Below, piece after piece: positions 12,301-23,549 of a DNA stretch of 64,000 nt. A model generated the notes under the pieces. It was not told where the DNA came from and ran no database searches. It saw only the letters and a program-made list of their open reading frames with translations. This DNA comes from Pseudovirgaria hyperparasitica (lineage: Eukaryota > Ascomycota > Dothideomycetes > Acrospermales > Acrospermaceae), in the NCBI RefSeq assembly GCF_010093815.1, contig NW_022985567.1:335367-399366 (forward strand), given 5' to 3'. Both the position numbers and the translations under genes were made by a program. The number at the start of each line of letters is the position of its first letter. The stretch's first letter is position 1.

Positions 12301-13180
12301 TCTCCTTGCGTCTCTCCGCGAGCGAACCAATTCTATCCCAACCCTTTGAGCTATCGCTAGAACCGCTCCGAGGTGGCTCCTCCGTATCCGAGAAGATTGA
12401 CATTTTCTGCCTGCCCGGTTTCGAGCCTGTCACGCCAGATCCTCTTGCTTGCGGATCTACTGCAGGTGATGCAGCATGGGAGGAGAACGGGTCGGTCTTC
12501 GCGGCCAGCGCTGGGCGAACCGTGGGAAGCGCCGGGCTCGTTGGCTCTTGCGCATCATGGGGTCGGCTCTCGAAGCGGTGCTGAAATTCCTTGTATTTGC
12601 GCAGCAATTTTTGCACCGGACGCGCCTCCTTTTCTATTCCTAGCTTGTAGACTTCTTCCGCTTGACTCCAACGACCAGCGCCCTCGAGCCATGCAGCAAA
12701 TTCTTCGTAGTATAAAGCGAGCCCATCGCCTATGTTTTGTCGAGAGAGATACGCAAATGTCTCCCGCGGAGTGTCATCAAAGAGACGTATGTAGTGAAGC
12801 CAGAACTTCAGATACCGTAAATCATTCTTGTACTGAGGCGAAGACAGGAATGCCTTCGTCGCGCGCTCAAGAAGAGGAAGAAGTTGGGACTGCGGTGTAG
12901 CCTGCGCCGAAGGATACGCTTGTAGCGTCCACCTCACATAACGTTCATAAACATCCAGCGGGTCATCTAATTCATCGATCGTGAGAAGTTCCTTCTCATA
13001 CTCGTGCCGAAGTGCATCGTTCAAGTTCTGTGTTTGTGATGGAGAGGGAGAGGGTCCAACGCTCAAAGGCGCATATAGAGAAGCGAGAGCTTTTGCAGAC
13101 CTGCCGCTCGGAAGGGATTGTATGTTTTCTTTATGTGTCTCAATAAGATCAAAGTCAATTAGATCATCGGTGGCAGCCAT
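9376..13180 (-). CDS. bub1: Spindle checkpoint kinase Bub1 (Mad3-like N-terminus)
   Basis: Three exons (introns 12121-12208 and 11535-11615) give 1211 residues. Bub1 acts at kinetochores in the spindle assembly checkpoint and phosphorylates histone H2A. Visible parts in order: a KEN box at residues 17-19 (HKENIQ); the Mad3/Bub1 helical domain at about 55-190 (DDPLDVYERYVRWTL, FWLHYIRLFDD); a Bub3-binding GLEBS-like stretch (EYCFEELRARHRGWL); a conserved central motif (REAMDEIYGIFNQPL); a long acidic Ser-rich linker; and a C-terminal kinase domain with LGKGAFAPVYLA, AIKMEE, LLHGDIKSDN and IDFGRG. The catalytic Lys, Asp and DFG residues are present. The HGD form of the catalytic loop is usual for Bub1. 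Between the glycine loop and the catalytic lysine is an insert with an Asp run and a second GKGAFA. The 81-nt intron is stop-free and in frame. The Aspergillus name is sldA. Confidence 0.93.
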
Positions 13181-13640
13181 ATCGAAAGTAGTGTCTCTGC
13201 TTTGTTAGTATCCAGGCGCACAAACTGATAACGTGTGTCGCAAATGACTTCGAGGAGGTGTTGTTTAGGCATTGTTGAGCGGCTATGCCCTTGATAAGAT
13301 GATAGTTGCTACGGAAACGTGTAGGGCCACATCTAGGCAGGGCGTAACCCAGCGCAGTTAATAACACCTAATAATACAAATCGTGCATGACACTGGTTCT
13401 TGATGCGTGGAATTTAGACATTTGAGCTAAGTGTCAAATTATTTCCAGAGATTGCTCGGAAGCTTTCAAAGGCATTTCATTTTCGCCATACTAATTACAG
13501 AGTGGAATGATTGCGAGGTCCGCTTACAATGCTTTGCTACCACATATTGCCCCCTTTTTAGAATACAGAGACTTTGCCTATGTACGACATTCTGGTCACA
13601 GGCGAATATTACTAAAGACCGATTGACTTTTTCGGAACGC
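13181..13640. other. Intergenic region
   Basis: This holds the bub1 promoter and the prohibitin 2 3' flank. I see no gene in it. Confidence 0.6.
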
Positions 13641-14665
13641 TCATTTGGCCCTCGCGGCTTTGTCGCTAGCAGTTTGGTTGATGTTCAAGCCAAGTCCCTG
13701 CGAGTCTAAATAGACCTTGTTGGCTCCGTTCTGTAGAATTTGCGCGATGTTCCTAGCATTTTCGAATTCTCTTAGATCAACGTACGATCGAGACTTCTTG
13801 ATAGCGTCACCGATAAGCTCAGCACTACGTGCTTCACCCTGGGCTCTCACGACCATTGCCGACTTCTCTTGCCTAGCTTTGTCCACAACGAATGCGGCAC
13901 GTTGAGCTTCCTGTTGCGCAACCTGCTTCGCCTCTACGGCAGCGGTGAATTCTGGTGAGAAGGCCAGGTGGGTAAGAGATACATCATCGAGCATGATGTT
14001 AAATCGGGCCGCTCTGCGGACGAGATTATCTCTGACCATGCGTGACACATTTTCACGTTGTGTGATAAGTTGTGAAGCGTTGAACTGAGCGACTACACTC
14101 TTGAGGACTTCGTTGACGATCGATGGGAGCACTCGTTCGTCATAGTCAGTCCCAAGGGTGCGGTAAATCTGTGGAAGAGCGTCTACGCGTGGTCTCGAGA
14201 GGACACGGCAGGTGATATTCACCATCTGGAGGTCTTTCGTACCGGTGAGGGAGGCGACATTCCGAGGTTTGGCGCGGACGTCGTAGGTGATTGGTGTCTC
14301 GAACCACGGTATCCGAATATGCGTTCCTAGCTTTGAATGAGCAACAATCCTGTGGAGGATGTAAAGTTTCGGCAGTCATCGAACCTTCGTTGTAGATTTC
14401 CTTGCCGACACCACCTAACCTCGTGTATTTTATCGCACGATGACCTCCATCAACTGGGAGTAGACAACGTCAGTCTCTGATTTTACCAAGTGGATATGGT
14501 CTCACCATTGAACAGTGCATTGTTACCAACCATCAGAACACCACCAAGGACGACAAGACCAACAAGACCGGCGCCGGCACCTTTTGGTGGAGGGAAACCA
14601 CCGTTGCGCTGAGCATTCTGCAATGAGCGCTGAAGGCGCTTCCATGTCTCTTCAGGTCCAGACAT
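13641..14665 (-). CDS. phb2: Prohibitin 2, mitochondrial inner-membrane scaffold
   Basis: Three exons (introns 14454-14505 and 14327-14384) encode 304 residues, the usual length. With prohibitin 1 it forms ring complexes in the inner membrane that hold m-AAA protease and stabilise newly made respiratory subunits. An N-terminal hydrophobic anchor (GLVGLVVLGGVLMVG, about residues 33-47) is followed by the SPFH domain (IRIPWFETPITYDVRAKPR; MVNITCRVLSRP; YDERVLPSIVNEVLKSVVAQFNASQL) and a coiled coil (AAVEAKQVAQQEAQRA). The second intron donor, GTTCGA, is non-consensus; its position is forced because only this splice restores the family sequence NEGTHIRIPW. The stomatin/prohibitin family is certain, and PHB2 is preferred over PHB1 by the N-terminus and the ALPQIYRTLGTDYDER segment. 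Confidence 0.95.
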
Positions 14666-15481
14666 TCTTCAGCGGGCGCAATAATGTGGCTGATGAATGA
14701 TGTCTTGGAAGGGCTCTCGAAACTGCGGTGATGTGGTGGTTCTGTGAGGCGACGATGCGGAGCTGTCTGGACTGAAGCTCCTCCGCTTCGCTAGAGAAAT
14801 GTACCAGGATCACGTTCATGCCTACACGTGACCTACTAGGATCCATCGAAAGCCGACACTATTAGTTACGCCGACGCACGAATGATCTAGGACTTTGAAC
14901 TTTTATAATTCATCTGTTTGAGAACGCTGATATTAATTTCTTAGACCGTCATTCGGTTCGATAGAGTGACCATGTCTGAAGCATCTTCATCCAGCTCGGG
15001 AACGCTGCAATAGTAAAGCATGCACATTGAGCAAAGCAATCTTGGAAACCCAATGAGTAAGTTTCATAGCTTCTGGCGTCTGTAGCCAATCACGAGCGTG
15101 CCCTGGGACCAAACAGAACAGCTGGCCCTTCCATTTGCGAATCGAAGACCATAGTACTTGCTGCGCAGGACAATTCATGATACCATTCTCCCACGAAGTA
15201 CGCCAACCCAGACTTTGGACCTTCGTACCTCCGCTGTCCACGCCCGCATTCTATGCAGGTGTCATAGCCCGCCATTGATCGCATGTCATACGCCATCCAC
15301 TCTATCAGCATCTTTGGTAAGTCGATGAGCCATGTGTGCGCTCTTATTGTCCTGACGGTTGTATTCAGTCCTCTCCCGGACTCAGACTACAGTCTCTACC
15401 TGCTCGTTCTAATAACCGGCGCGCCTCCCCTGTCGCGCCCTTACCTTACTCTCGACGACATTCTTCGACCGGACCAGCACC
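14666..15481. other. Divergent intergenic region
   Basis: This is an 816-bp space between two divergently transcribed genes (prohibitin 2 and the lectin), so it should contain both promoters. Open frames here have no recognisable content. Confidence 0.6.
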
Positions 15482-16820
15482 ATGCGTTTAACGCGATCTA
15501 TAATGCGAGTCGCAGGATTGTCTGCTTTCGTATCCGCAGTACAAGCGCAATATACTTTAGACAATCTAAGCTTTGGACACAAAGATGGCAGAATTTCTAC
15601 GAATGACGAGAGCGTTGATGGATGGCAACTACTCGGCGAACAGTATACTCCATACCTGTTGTCAGATCGTGTGATTTTGACGCCACCTTATCCTGGAAAC
15701 AAAAGAGGTGCGATTTGGTCTATCAATACGATGCCCAATACTGAATGGGTGGGAGAGCTCAATTTCCGGGCGTCAGGGGATGACAGGGCTGGAGGTAACA
15801 TGCAATTATGGTACGTTAAGGATGGGAAGAGCTCGGTGGGCACAAACAGCCTATATACGGTTGACAAGTTTGACGGGCTTATGCTTGAGATCGACACGTA
15901 TGGCGGCCGAGGCGGAGTGATACGTGGGTTCTTGAATGATGGTACAAAGTCTTTCAGAGGGCACCATAGCGTGGACGCTTTATCATTTGGCCAATGCGAC
16001 TACCCGTATCGCAACACCGGGAAGTTTTTACCTTTGACCGTAAAGCAAACGGCCAACGGCTTAGAAGTAATGGTAGACGGAATCCCGTGTTTTCGAAGCG
16101 AGCAGGTGATCCTGCCCACGGGCTATCAATTCGGAGTCACAGCTGCATCTGCGGAGAATCCTGATTCATTCGAAGTAGCGAGCTTCAGGGTCTCTACGAC
16201 TGGATCTACTACTCGTGAAGAACCACGACGAGATCAACAACAAAACCAACAAGCATTTAAGCAGCCTCCATCTTCACGAGGCAACAACATTATCCCGGAC
16301 TCTCTGGCAGAAGACATCAAAACTCAAGAAGCCCAGTTCAAAGACTTGCACGACAGGCTACAAGCCATGACCTACCAAATCGGCATTCTCCATGACCAAA
16401 TCACCAAGCTACATGAACAGCAAGCAGCAATCCAGGTCGAGACCAATAATCAACTTCGCCCCATAAATGAACGTGTGAACGAAGCCAAACAAGTGCAAAG
16501 TCGCATTGAGGACAGAGTGAATGAGATCAAAAAGGACATCGAAAGCAAAGACTACAAAGACATGATCAACGCGTTACAGCAAGCGGTCACTGCCGGGCAT
16601 AGCAACATGATGCAGAACCTCCCCCTGCAAATGGACCAACGTGAGTATCCAGGTCGTCCTGAGCAGCACACATAGCTAACTATTTCGTCTAGTCATGAGC
16701 AAAAATGGTCCTAAGCTAAGCACTTTTGTCTTAATCATCATTGCCGTCCAGATAATCCTTATTGGTGGTTATATATTGTACAAGCGAAGGCTGAAGAGCA
16801 TGCCTAAAAAATATTTGTAG
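15482..16820 (+). CDS. L-type lectin cargo receptor (Emp47/ERGIC-53-like)
   Basis: Two exons (intron 16641-16692) encode 428 residues. Family members bind glycoproteins in the ER and ferry them in COPII vesicles. An N-terminal signal peptide ends near residue 25 (ALSAFVSAVQAQ region). The lectin domain follows to about 240, with MLEIDTYGG, DALSFGQCDYPYRN and a second cysteine in GIPCFR; the two cysteines probably pair. A coiled coil spans about 270-375 (LHDRLQAMTYQIGILHDQI). The second exon supplies one transmembrane segment (STFVLIIIAVQIILIGGYILY) and a short basic cytosolic tail ending KKYL, a classic KKXX signal for COPI retrieval. Splicing is required to reach the membrane anchor, which supports the intron. 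Emp46/47 and ERGIC-53 types cannot be separated from this alone. Confidence 0.88.
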
Positions 16821-17615
16821 TTCTATCACATGGAAGGCTCCAGTGGCACTGGCACGCATGCATCATATTATGGAGTTTGACGCAAACTTTTGAGTTATTT
16901 CACTGTGTCTATAGCAACATACCCCTTCTTCAGGGTGGTAGAGTACTGGGCACCATTCCAGCTGACGTCATTGTTGACTTCGACCAAGTGACTTGACTTT
17001 ACTCCTCATCCATGATATTCGGCTGAGCAATCCTCGGGTGTTCCTTATGCTTGACCAGCATGAATCCTGTTGGACAATTGGTGGAGAAAAGGCTTGGAAC
17101 GGCCAGATGAATGAAAAAAGGTCATGAGTTGCTATATCTAAATATGGCCCGGCAGCATTCAAAAGAAGAAGAGTAAGACACCCACACCCGGAACCCGTCT
17201 CCGCAAAGGCAGAAAAGGCCAACAAGACCAAGGACATGGATGGCGGCCCCATAGTTCGTAAGCTGCATATGGATGCGCATATCACAGCACGCTACCCATA
17301 TCCCTGACCCGGCCCCGGCTTCGGCTTTACATAGATGTTCTGAGCTCGAGCAATAATGCCCGAGCCAGTCCGCTTTGTCGTTCCGCCGACGGATGAGTTG
17401 GAGCTTTCTCGCGCTGCGGCAAACAACAAGGTCCCCAACGTCTATGAGATCACCCGGAAAAGCGCTCTGCTGCTTTTTGACGTGCCGCTTGAGTGCCATC
17501 ATCCCCGAGATACGCAACTCAGTACCGTCCTTTACAGCTTGTTTTGCCCCATCTCTCGGTCCGCTCAACATTTTAGCCTGAGATCGCATCAGGAAAGCTG
17601 TGCGCCTACGTCTAT
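16821..17615. other. Intergenic region with overlapping upstream frame
   Basis: This holds the 3' flank of the lectin gene and the promoter and leader of the sterol acyltransferase gene. An ATG-initiated frame of 105 codons runs from 17356 to 17673, passing the acyltransferase start in another frame. It has no recognisable domain. A 155-codon frame on the opposite strand also lacks support. Confidence 0.55.
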
Positions 17616-19663
17616 ATGGCTTCAGTGGAATCTCAGGGTCTTCTCATCTCAAATGAGAGGCTGGACCAGATAGCCGGTAATGAGAACCGATCAGTCGACT
17701 TCGAGGAAGCTTTAAATCCAGTCACAAATAGCTCCGACAGCTGGAGTGGAAGCTCTGTCTCTGATGAGGAGGACTACGATAAGCTCCGACCTCATCCCGA
17801 CGATTTACGAGATGACGCATACGGGGGAGGCATCGAGGACACCGAACAAAAGGACGGGGACTATCCATCAGGAGATGCGGACAATGTTGCGAGAGCAAAG
17901 CCAAAGATAGCTCGGAGGAAGAGCATCCAAGTTGTTCTAGAGACGACTGATAGGAAGGGGCGATACAAAATCACTGCGGATGACCCTGAAATTAGGGAGA
18001 TTCTACGGAGGAGCCTCGAGAGGGAAGCAGATGTAGCAGACGCAGCTAAGAAGAAGAAACTGAGATTTCGCGACCTTATGTTTACGAAGCAATTCACCAC
18101 ATTTGATCGACAGAATCCGCTGAGCTCAGAATCCGCCTTTCATGGCTTCTTTACACTATTTTGGCTTTGTCTCGCTATGCTGCTATTACGAATCGCAGCA
18201 TACAATTACAAGGAGCATGGAAGTGTATTCGGAGGAGCTGAACTGCTGCACATGATGTTTGGTCGCGACGTTATACTCCTCGGTTTGACTGATGGAGCTA
18301 TGGCTGCAAGCCCGGTCGTTGGACTGGTCCTTCAGCTCGCCATTCTCAAGGGCTGGATATCTTGGAATTCTTCGGGATGGATAATACAGAATGTGTGGCA
18401 AGCCGGATGGCTCGGAGCTTTCCTTGGGTGGACATTCTACAGAGAATGGCCATGGACCCATACCATATTCATTACGCTACACTCCCTCGTTTTTCTAATG
18501 AAGCAACATAGCTATGCTTTTTACAATGGCTACTGTAAGTGCTACCATGGTCAGACGGTATATATGACTAATTCAGGGCAGTGTCACAAGTATATCGCCG
18601 AAAGATGCTGCTGGAGCAAAAGCTTCAACAATTAGACGACATTGTACCTACACCACAATCGCCACAGGTCCGCCGCTCATTTTCAACCACTGGCACAGAT
18701 ATTGACTTTAGTCCGAGTGCCGGGAAGAACCTCAGACGCCGCGGCTCCATGGGACCCAAAGCATCAACCAATCTACTCAAGGAGAAGTCTGGAATCTCGC
18801 CCATTGCATCCGCCATCGAATCTGGAGAGCCACTCGATGGAGATCAACTCCGCACCTTCACCTCGATCATCAACACCGAGATTGAAATCCTTGACGACGA
18901 ACTCTCTGCCCGCTGCACGAACAAAGCGAATGCATATCCCAACAATCTAAACATTGCCAATTTTGCCGACTGGACCGTCCTCCCGACGCTCGTCTACGAG
19001 CTCGAATACCCGCGCCAGGAACGCATCAACTGGCTATACGTAGCTGAGAAAACCGCCGCCACCTTTGGATGCATCTGGGTCATGATGGTCGTCTCTCAAG
19101 CTTACATCTACCCAGCCGTGCTCGAAACCGTGCGCATGAAGGAAGCAGGCATGTCACTTCAACAGCGCTGGGTCGAATTCCCCTGGATTCTATCCGACCT
19201 GCTATTCCCTATGCTCCTCGAGCAACTACTGTCCTGGTACGTCATCTGGGAATGTGTGCTCAACGTCCTCGCCGAACTCACGCGCTTTGCGGATCGTGGC
19301 TTCTACGGCGATTGGTGGAATAGTGTGAGCTGGGACCAGTATGCGCGCGACTGGAACCGGCCGGTGCATAGTTTCCTCTTGCGCCATGTCTATCATAGCA
19401 GCATCTCTGCGTTCCACTTCAGCAAGCCGACGGCCATGTTCGCGACGTTCTTCCTGAGCGCATGTGTGCATGAGCTGATCATGTTTTGTTTGTTCCACAA
19501 GGTGCGCGGGTATCTGTTCACGTTCCAGTTGTTGCAGATTCCACTGGCTGGACTGTCGCGCACAAAGCTGCTGAAAGGTAGGAAGACTATCGGTAATATC
19601 ATGTTCTGGGCAGGTCTATTCATCGGACCAAGCCTGATCACGAGTTTGTATCTTATTGTATGA
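17616..19663 (+). CDS. are2: Sterol O-acyltransferase (ARE1/ARE2 type)
   Basis: Two exons (intron 18535-18581) encode 666 residues. The enzyme esterifies ergosterol and its precursors with fatty acyl-CoA in the ER, for storage in lipid droplets. It belongs to the MBOAT superfamily. The first 150 residues are acidic and soluble. At least seven hydrophobic segments follow (ESAFHGFFTLFWLCLAMLL, VVGLVLQLAILKGWI). The family motif FYGDWWN lies at about residue 545 and the catalytic histidine in SACVHELIMF at about 601. The C-terminus (FWAGLFIGPSLITSLYLIV) is membrane-spanning. The splice joins HSYAFYNGY to SQVYRRKM in frame. ARE1 and ARE2 cannot be told apart here; the symbol is a family label. 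Diacylglycerol acyltransferase DGAT1 is the close alternative, made less likely by the length and the FYGDWWN context. Confidence 0.9.
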
Positions 19664-19958
19664 GCATATTGCAGTATTGCATTACGGAGGCATCGTTGGA
19701 GGCATTACTGGAGTTCGATATCCTTGCTTTTGGATGGGTATCTGTGCTGTAATATATTCCCCCGGTCATAGTAAGCTGTCAGGATCTTCCTTTAGGTTAT
19801 TCCACTCCTCCTAGATACCATTTCCATATCGAGATATCATAAGTCATTCGTATCTATTACATGCCTAGATCAGCCTTCACGATCAGCATCCATATCCATC
19901 CGGTTCGTGGACCTCATCCTTGTTCATCTCTAGAAATACAACCCTCCCAAAGTCGGTC

Positions 19959-21318
19959 CTATAAGGGCGGTCCCTTTGATTCCGTTTCCGCATAAGGAAA
20001 GATATGTCTCAACCCTCGGTCCTGTGCGCCCCCTTCCGCGACACTACTCTCGACTTTTAATTCCTCTTTCAATCGCTCCATAACTGGCGAACCCGGTTCC
20101 AACATATCCGAATACGACTTTCCAGTCTTCGCATCTACTTGCCGGTCCAAATAGTCCTGCTGCGATCGGCTAATATTCAGCGCAGACCGCACCTGACTCG
20201 CCAGATCCTCCACATTTCCACTCTGCGGCCTGCCCGCTCCATGTGTTGCCGCAAACCCATTCACATAATCGCGGTGTGTCTCCGTCTTGTGCAGCGTCTC
20301 CTCAACTTGCCGCGTCAGCCTCTCGACCTCATCCTCCACGCGCTGATCTGTGGTCTCCGTCTCGGCCACCGGCTCCTTCCGGCCCATATCTACGGCAGCT
20401 ATGGGCTGTGTTTGCGCCCACAGCGCCTCGAGCTCCTCGAGCCAGCCGCAAGCCTCTGCGAGCGCGCGCACGCCGGTGTCGCAGTCTCCGATGAGTGGTA
20501 CGTCGTCAGCGCGGTACCCGAAGTCACCGACAACTTCTTTATTGATCAGCAGTCGCGGGATGTGTGGCGCGCATTCGGAGGGTAAGCCGGCGAAGGGCTG
20601 CACGGTGAGGCTTGTGCCCATGACGATGGCGAGATCGGCGGTGGCAGGCAGGTGTCTGTTCAGGAAGAATTCTTCAGGGAGGGCTTCGCCAAAGAAGACA
20701 ATGTTGGGCTTCACGAGCCCGTTGCAGGCTTCGCAGTGGGGCACGGTCTTCTCATGGATTGCGATTTTGATCAGGGCGTCCGGGTACGGCGCGCGGCACT
20801 CGATGCACTTTTGTCCGGCGAAACTACCATGGGCTTCGACCATTTTGTCACCCGGGACACCGGCTTCGCGTTCCAGTGTGTCTATGTTTTGTGTGAAGCA
20901 TTTCAGTAGCAGGCCTTTGTCGTGGAGGAGTTTTATAAACGAGTGTGTGATAGTCGGGCGGTATTTTCCAGGATATAACTCTTGCGCAAGAGTGTAGAAT
21001 GGCTCGGGGTTGTTTCTGAAGAAGCTTATATCAAACACGGCCTCAGCATATGGCAGATTCAGCTTTGCAAGATTTGCATATAACCCGGTCTCTGGGCTGC
21101 GAAAGTCGGGTATCCCCGCGCTGGTCGAGATCCCTGCGCCCGTCTACACAGATTTAGTGCTTCTCTTCGTAGCCACACGAGTCCAGCAAACGAACCATAA
21201 CGACGATTTTCTTTGGCTCGCCATCCTTGATGTACTTGGCCAGAGCCTCCAGCGTCCTGCTCTCGAGCGTGTCCGGGGGCGTGTGCTCATCTATCGGAGT
21301 GCTATTCTCTTGGCCCAT
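19959..21318 (-). CDS. hst2: NAD-dependent protein deacetylase, Hst2-like sirtuin
   Basis: Two exons (intron 21144-21195) encode 435 residues. Class I sirtuins remove acetyl groups from histone H4 K16 and other proteins, using NAD+. Visible motifs: GAGIST starting near residue 43 and IPDFRSPETGLY (NAD binding), TQNID at 125-129, the catalytic histidine in EAHGS (146), four zinc-binding cysteines in CIEC (154, 157) and CEAC (178, 181), KPNIVFFGE, and MGTSLTVQPF. The intron splits the nucleotide-binding motif; removal gives IVVMTGAGIST. Its donor, GTTCGT, is non-consensus. The C-terminal 150 residues are Glu/Gln-rich and probably disordered. The start at 21318 (MGQENSTPIDEHTPPD) is the first ATG of the frame. 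The gene converges on the sterol acyltransferase gene with 295 bp between stop codons. Confidence 0.92.
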
Positions 21319-22015
21319 GGCAGAGAGCCCTCTCTTTCCTTTCTCTTTGTGTTTAGATTTGCCTTTGCTCTTGCCCTTGCCTTTCTCGTGCTCGTGCCAC
21401 GGCTTGCTCGATTGCAGCTCCTGGCGATGTGCCTTATGTTTGCGACCTATGTTTAGAGACTATGCCTGTAGTCTCGGGGCTGAGCGGCTGTATAAACCCT
21501 TGAGAAGTCGGTCGAGGCATTCACAGGCGCGAATGAAGTTCAGAACTATTAGGCGAATTGTGGGGTGAGGGTAGATCAGAGCGTCAGTCGCAGGTCGAAG
21601 ACTTTGTGGGGAATTGTATCCATCCAGGCACCTATCAGAGGGCCCGGTATTTCGCAAGGCAACAGTGGGTACGGGTATACCCGGATCGCCGATGTCCGAC
21701 ATAATTCTGGATTTCCTGTAATCCAGGGAAAGGGGTCCCTGTCCAGCATGTAGGGATTCTGGAATATCAGCAGAAGAAATCTACCAAACTAAATGGGTGA
21801 GTTGTATCTAAGCCGATTGGTCCTGTGTACTAATAATACAAGGTTGATAAAATGGACTAGCGTTGGAACCACGAGCGACGGACCTATGTAGCAATCGTAA
21901 TCATCGGGCTGCTAAAGAGTTGTTGTGATGTTTTCCTAGAACAGTAGATTATATAGATTGTGATGATTTACATCAATGGAACGATAGAAATAACATTCGC
22001 GTGAATTATTCCAGT
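21319..22015. other. Intergenic region
   Basis: This contains the sirtuin promoter and the 3' flank of the kinase-like gene. Frames of up to about 115 codons on the plus strand are Leu/Ser-rich with no recognisable content and look like shadows of non-coding sequence. Confidence 0.55.
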
Positions 22016-22855
22016 CTAGGGAACAAACGCTTCTAAAGTCTGAACAACTTCACTCATTGTTATATGGTTGCTAAGCCAACAACTTTGCATTAGTTGTCCC
22101 ATGGGTAGATCGGCAACAATAGGAAAATGGCCATCTATATATCGCTGCTCGACCTCCCTATCTTGGTTCCGTGATGATTCAAGATCGTAATGTGGTGGTC
22201 TTCCAGTTACGACTTCGTAGATTGCGCAACCGAATGCAAAGACATCCGTCCGTTGGCTTACGCTAGGTATAGAGGGTCGATAACTAAACCATTCATAGCA
22301 TGAACCTGCTTCTCCACCGTCGATACTACAGCCTTCAAAATCGATTAACTTAACGATATTCTTCCGCGTTAAAATAAGATTATTACACCCAACATCGCCA
22401 TGGACAATGTTACAGCTATGCAAGTGTTGGTAGCCCCTAGCGGCATGTCTAAGCCACTTAACCTTCGTCTGTATGGGTATGTCGGCAGCGGTGGGATCCC
22501 GACAAATCGATCGAAGGCTCGTACCTCGCTCAAGTACGATAGAACCATCCTTCATGATACCTAATATCTTCGCTATATTTGGGTGCGATCTAAGACGCTC
22601 ATATGCTCGATATTCAAGTTCACCATCCTCGTGCTCGTGGAAAGCTTTGAGAACTCTCTTTCTGTCAATACTGTAAACAGCTGAGGATTTTCCGGCGGCA
22701 ATGAATTTTAATGTTCCTATAGGGAAGGAATCGCTCGGTATACTAGGCAGAGGACGAATTGCTTTCAGCAATCTAGCAGGAAGAGCGCCGACGAAAGCGA
22801 AGCAGGAGAGGAAGGTTCTCCTGTTCGGTGGATAGGGCTCTGAATGGGGCGCCAT
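22016..22855 (-). CDS. Protein kinase-like protein with altered DFG motif
   Basis: A single exon of 279 residues, mostly one kinase fold. A short N-terminal part with a hydrophobic patch (about residues 15-30) precedes it. The ATP-site lysine is probably Lys70 (VLKAF), and GKSSAV replaces a full glycine loop. The catalytic loop reads HGDVGCNN at 152-159: the base Asp and the metal-binding Asn are present, but the usual Lys two positions after the Asp is Gly. DFG is DFE (172-174). FAFGCAIYEVVTGRPP is a good helix-F match. Similar small kinases are common and expanded in mould genomes; their substrates are unknown. Activity is uncertain: it may be a weak kinase or a pseudokinase. Its nearest neighbour, 0.7 kb away, is the NLR gene. 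The ATG at 22855 is the first usable one; the sequence just upstream carries another short frame. Confidence 0.75.
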   Translation of the reverse strand: MAPHSEPYPPNRRTFLSCFAFVGALPARLLKAIRPLPSIPSDSFPIGTLKFIAAGKSSAVYSIDRKRVLKAFHEHEDGELEYRAYERLRSHPNIAKILGIMKDGSIVLERGTSLRSICRDPTAADIPIQTKVKWLRHAARGYQHLHSCNIVHGDVGCNNLILTRKNIVKLIDFEGCSIDGGEAGSCYEWFSYRPSIPSVSQRTDVFAFGCAIYEVVTGRPPHYDLESSRNQDREVEQRYIDGHFPIVADLPMGQLMQSCWLSNHITMSEVVQTLEAFVP

Positions 22856-23549
22856 CTGGATCAGAAATGAGGAGCGAGGTATCTTCAGCCATGGAATGGA
22901 AAATGATCGCGGTCGAGTGCCCGGCGAAGCGGCACGTTGGGTGGTAAGAACAGATGTCTTGCTGCTGGGCGGAATGATAAAGACAGCGAAACAAGCGAAA
23001 GGGGCTAGATGAAGCTTGAAGTGAGGCCGTTGGGTCCTAGGATCTCACCACCCAACCACCGTTGCTCCCACGTAAGTTGTTACTATAAGTAAGAGAGAGT
23101 GAGAGACTATAGAAGCTATTTAACTAACCGGCCACTAGTCCAATCTGGGAAGCCGGGGCTATGTGTCAGCAGCTTCTTCTAATATGTAGTTCGTAATAAC
23201 AAGACATAGTAGCAGGGATTGGAGTCTAATAACGATGCCCATCTTATTTCACTAGCATGCCATGCTTTTGACTGCTTATTAGAGGCTTTACCTTTCAAGT
23301 ATCTTTTAGCCATCTGGTTTTTCTGACGTTCAGTCATCGTCAAGAAACTCTATTAACTATGTACCGCCTTTCAACACTCCCATTACGCTGTTCTTATTGT
23401 TAGTAGCGAAACAACGGGCATGAAGAAATTCTCAATTTCCTCGCGTGTGGAAGTACTTATGTCGTCATTTTATTGTTTTGCGATCTATACCGTACTTCTT
23501 CGCTAAGTTAAATTTAACCACAGCCATGATGCGTAACTCGTATATTGGT
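22856..23549. other. Intergenic region
   Basis: This relatively A+T-rich spacer lies between the kinase-like gene and the NLR gene. I see no gene or repeat in it. Confidence 0.6.

Noticed and set aside
17122-17589. 155-codon minus-strand frame upstream of the sterol acyltransferase
   Set aside because: It has no recognisable domain and lies in the promoter region; its Cys/Arg/Gly-rich composition looks non-coding.
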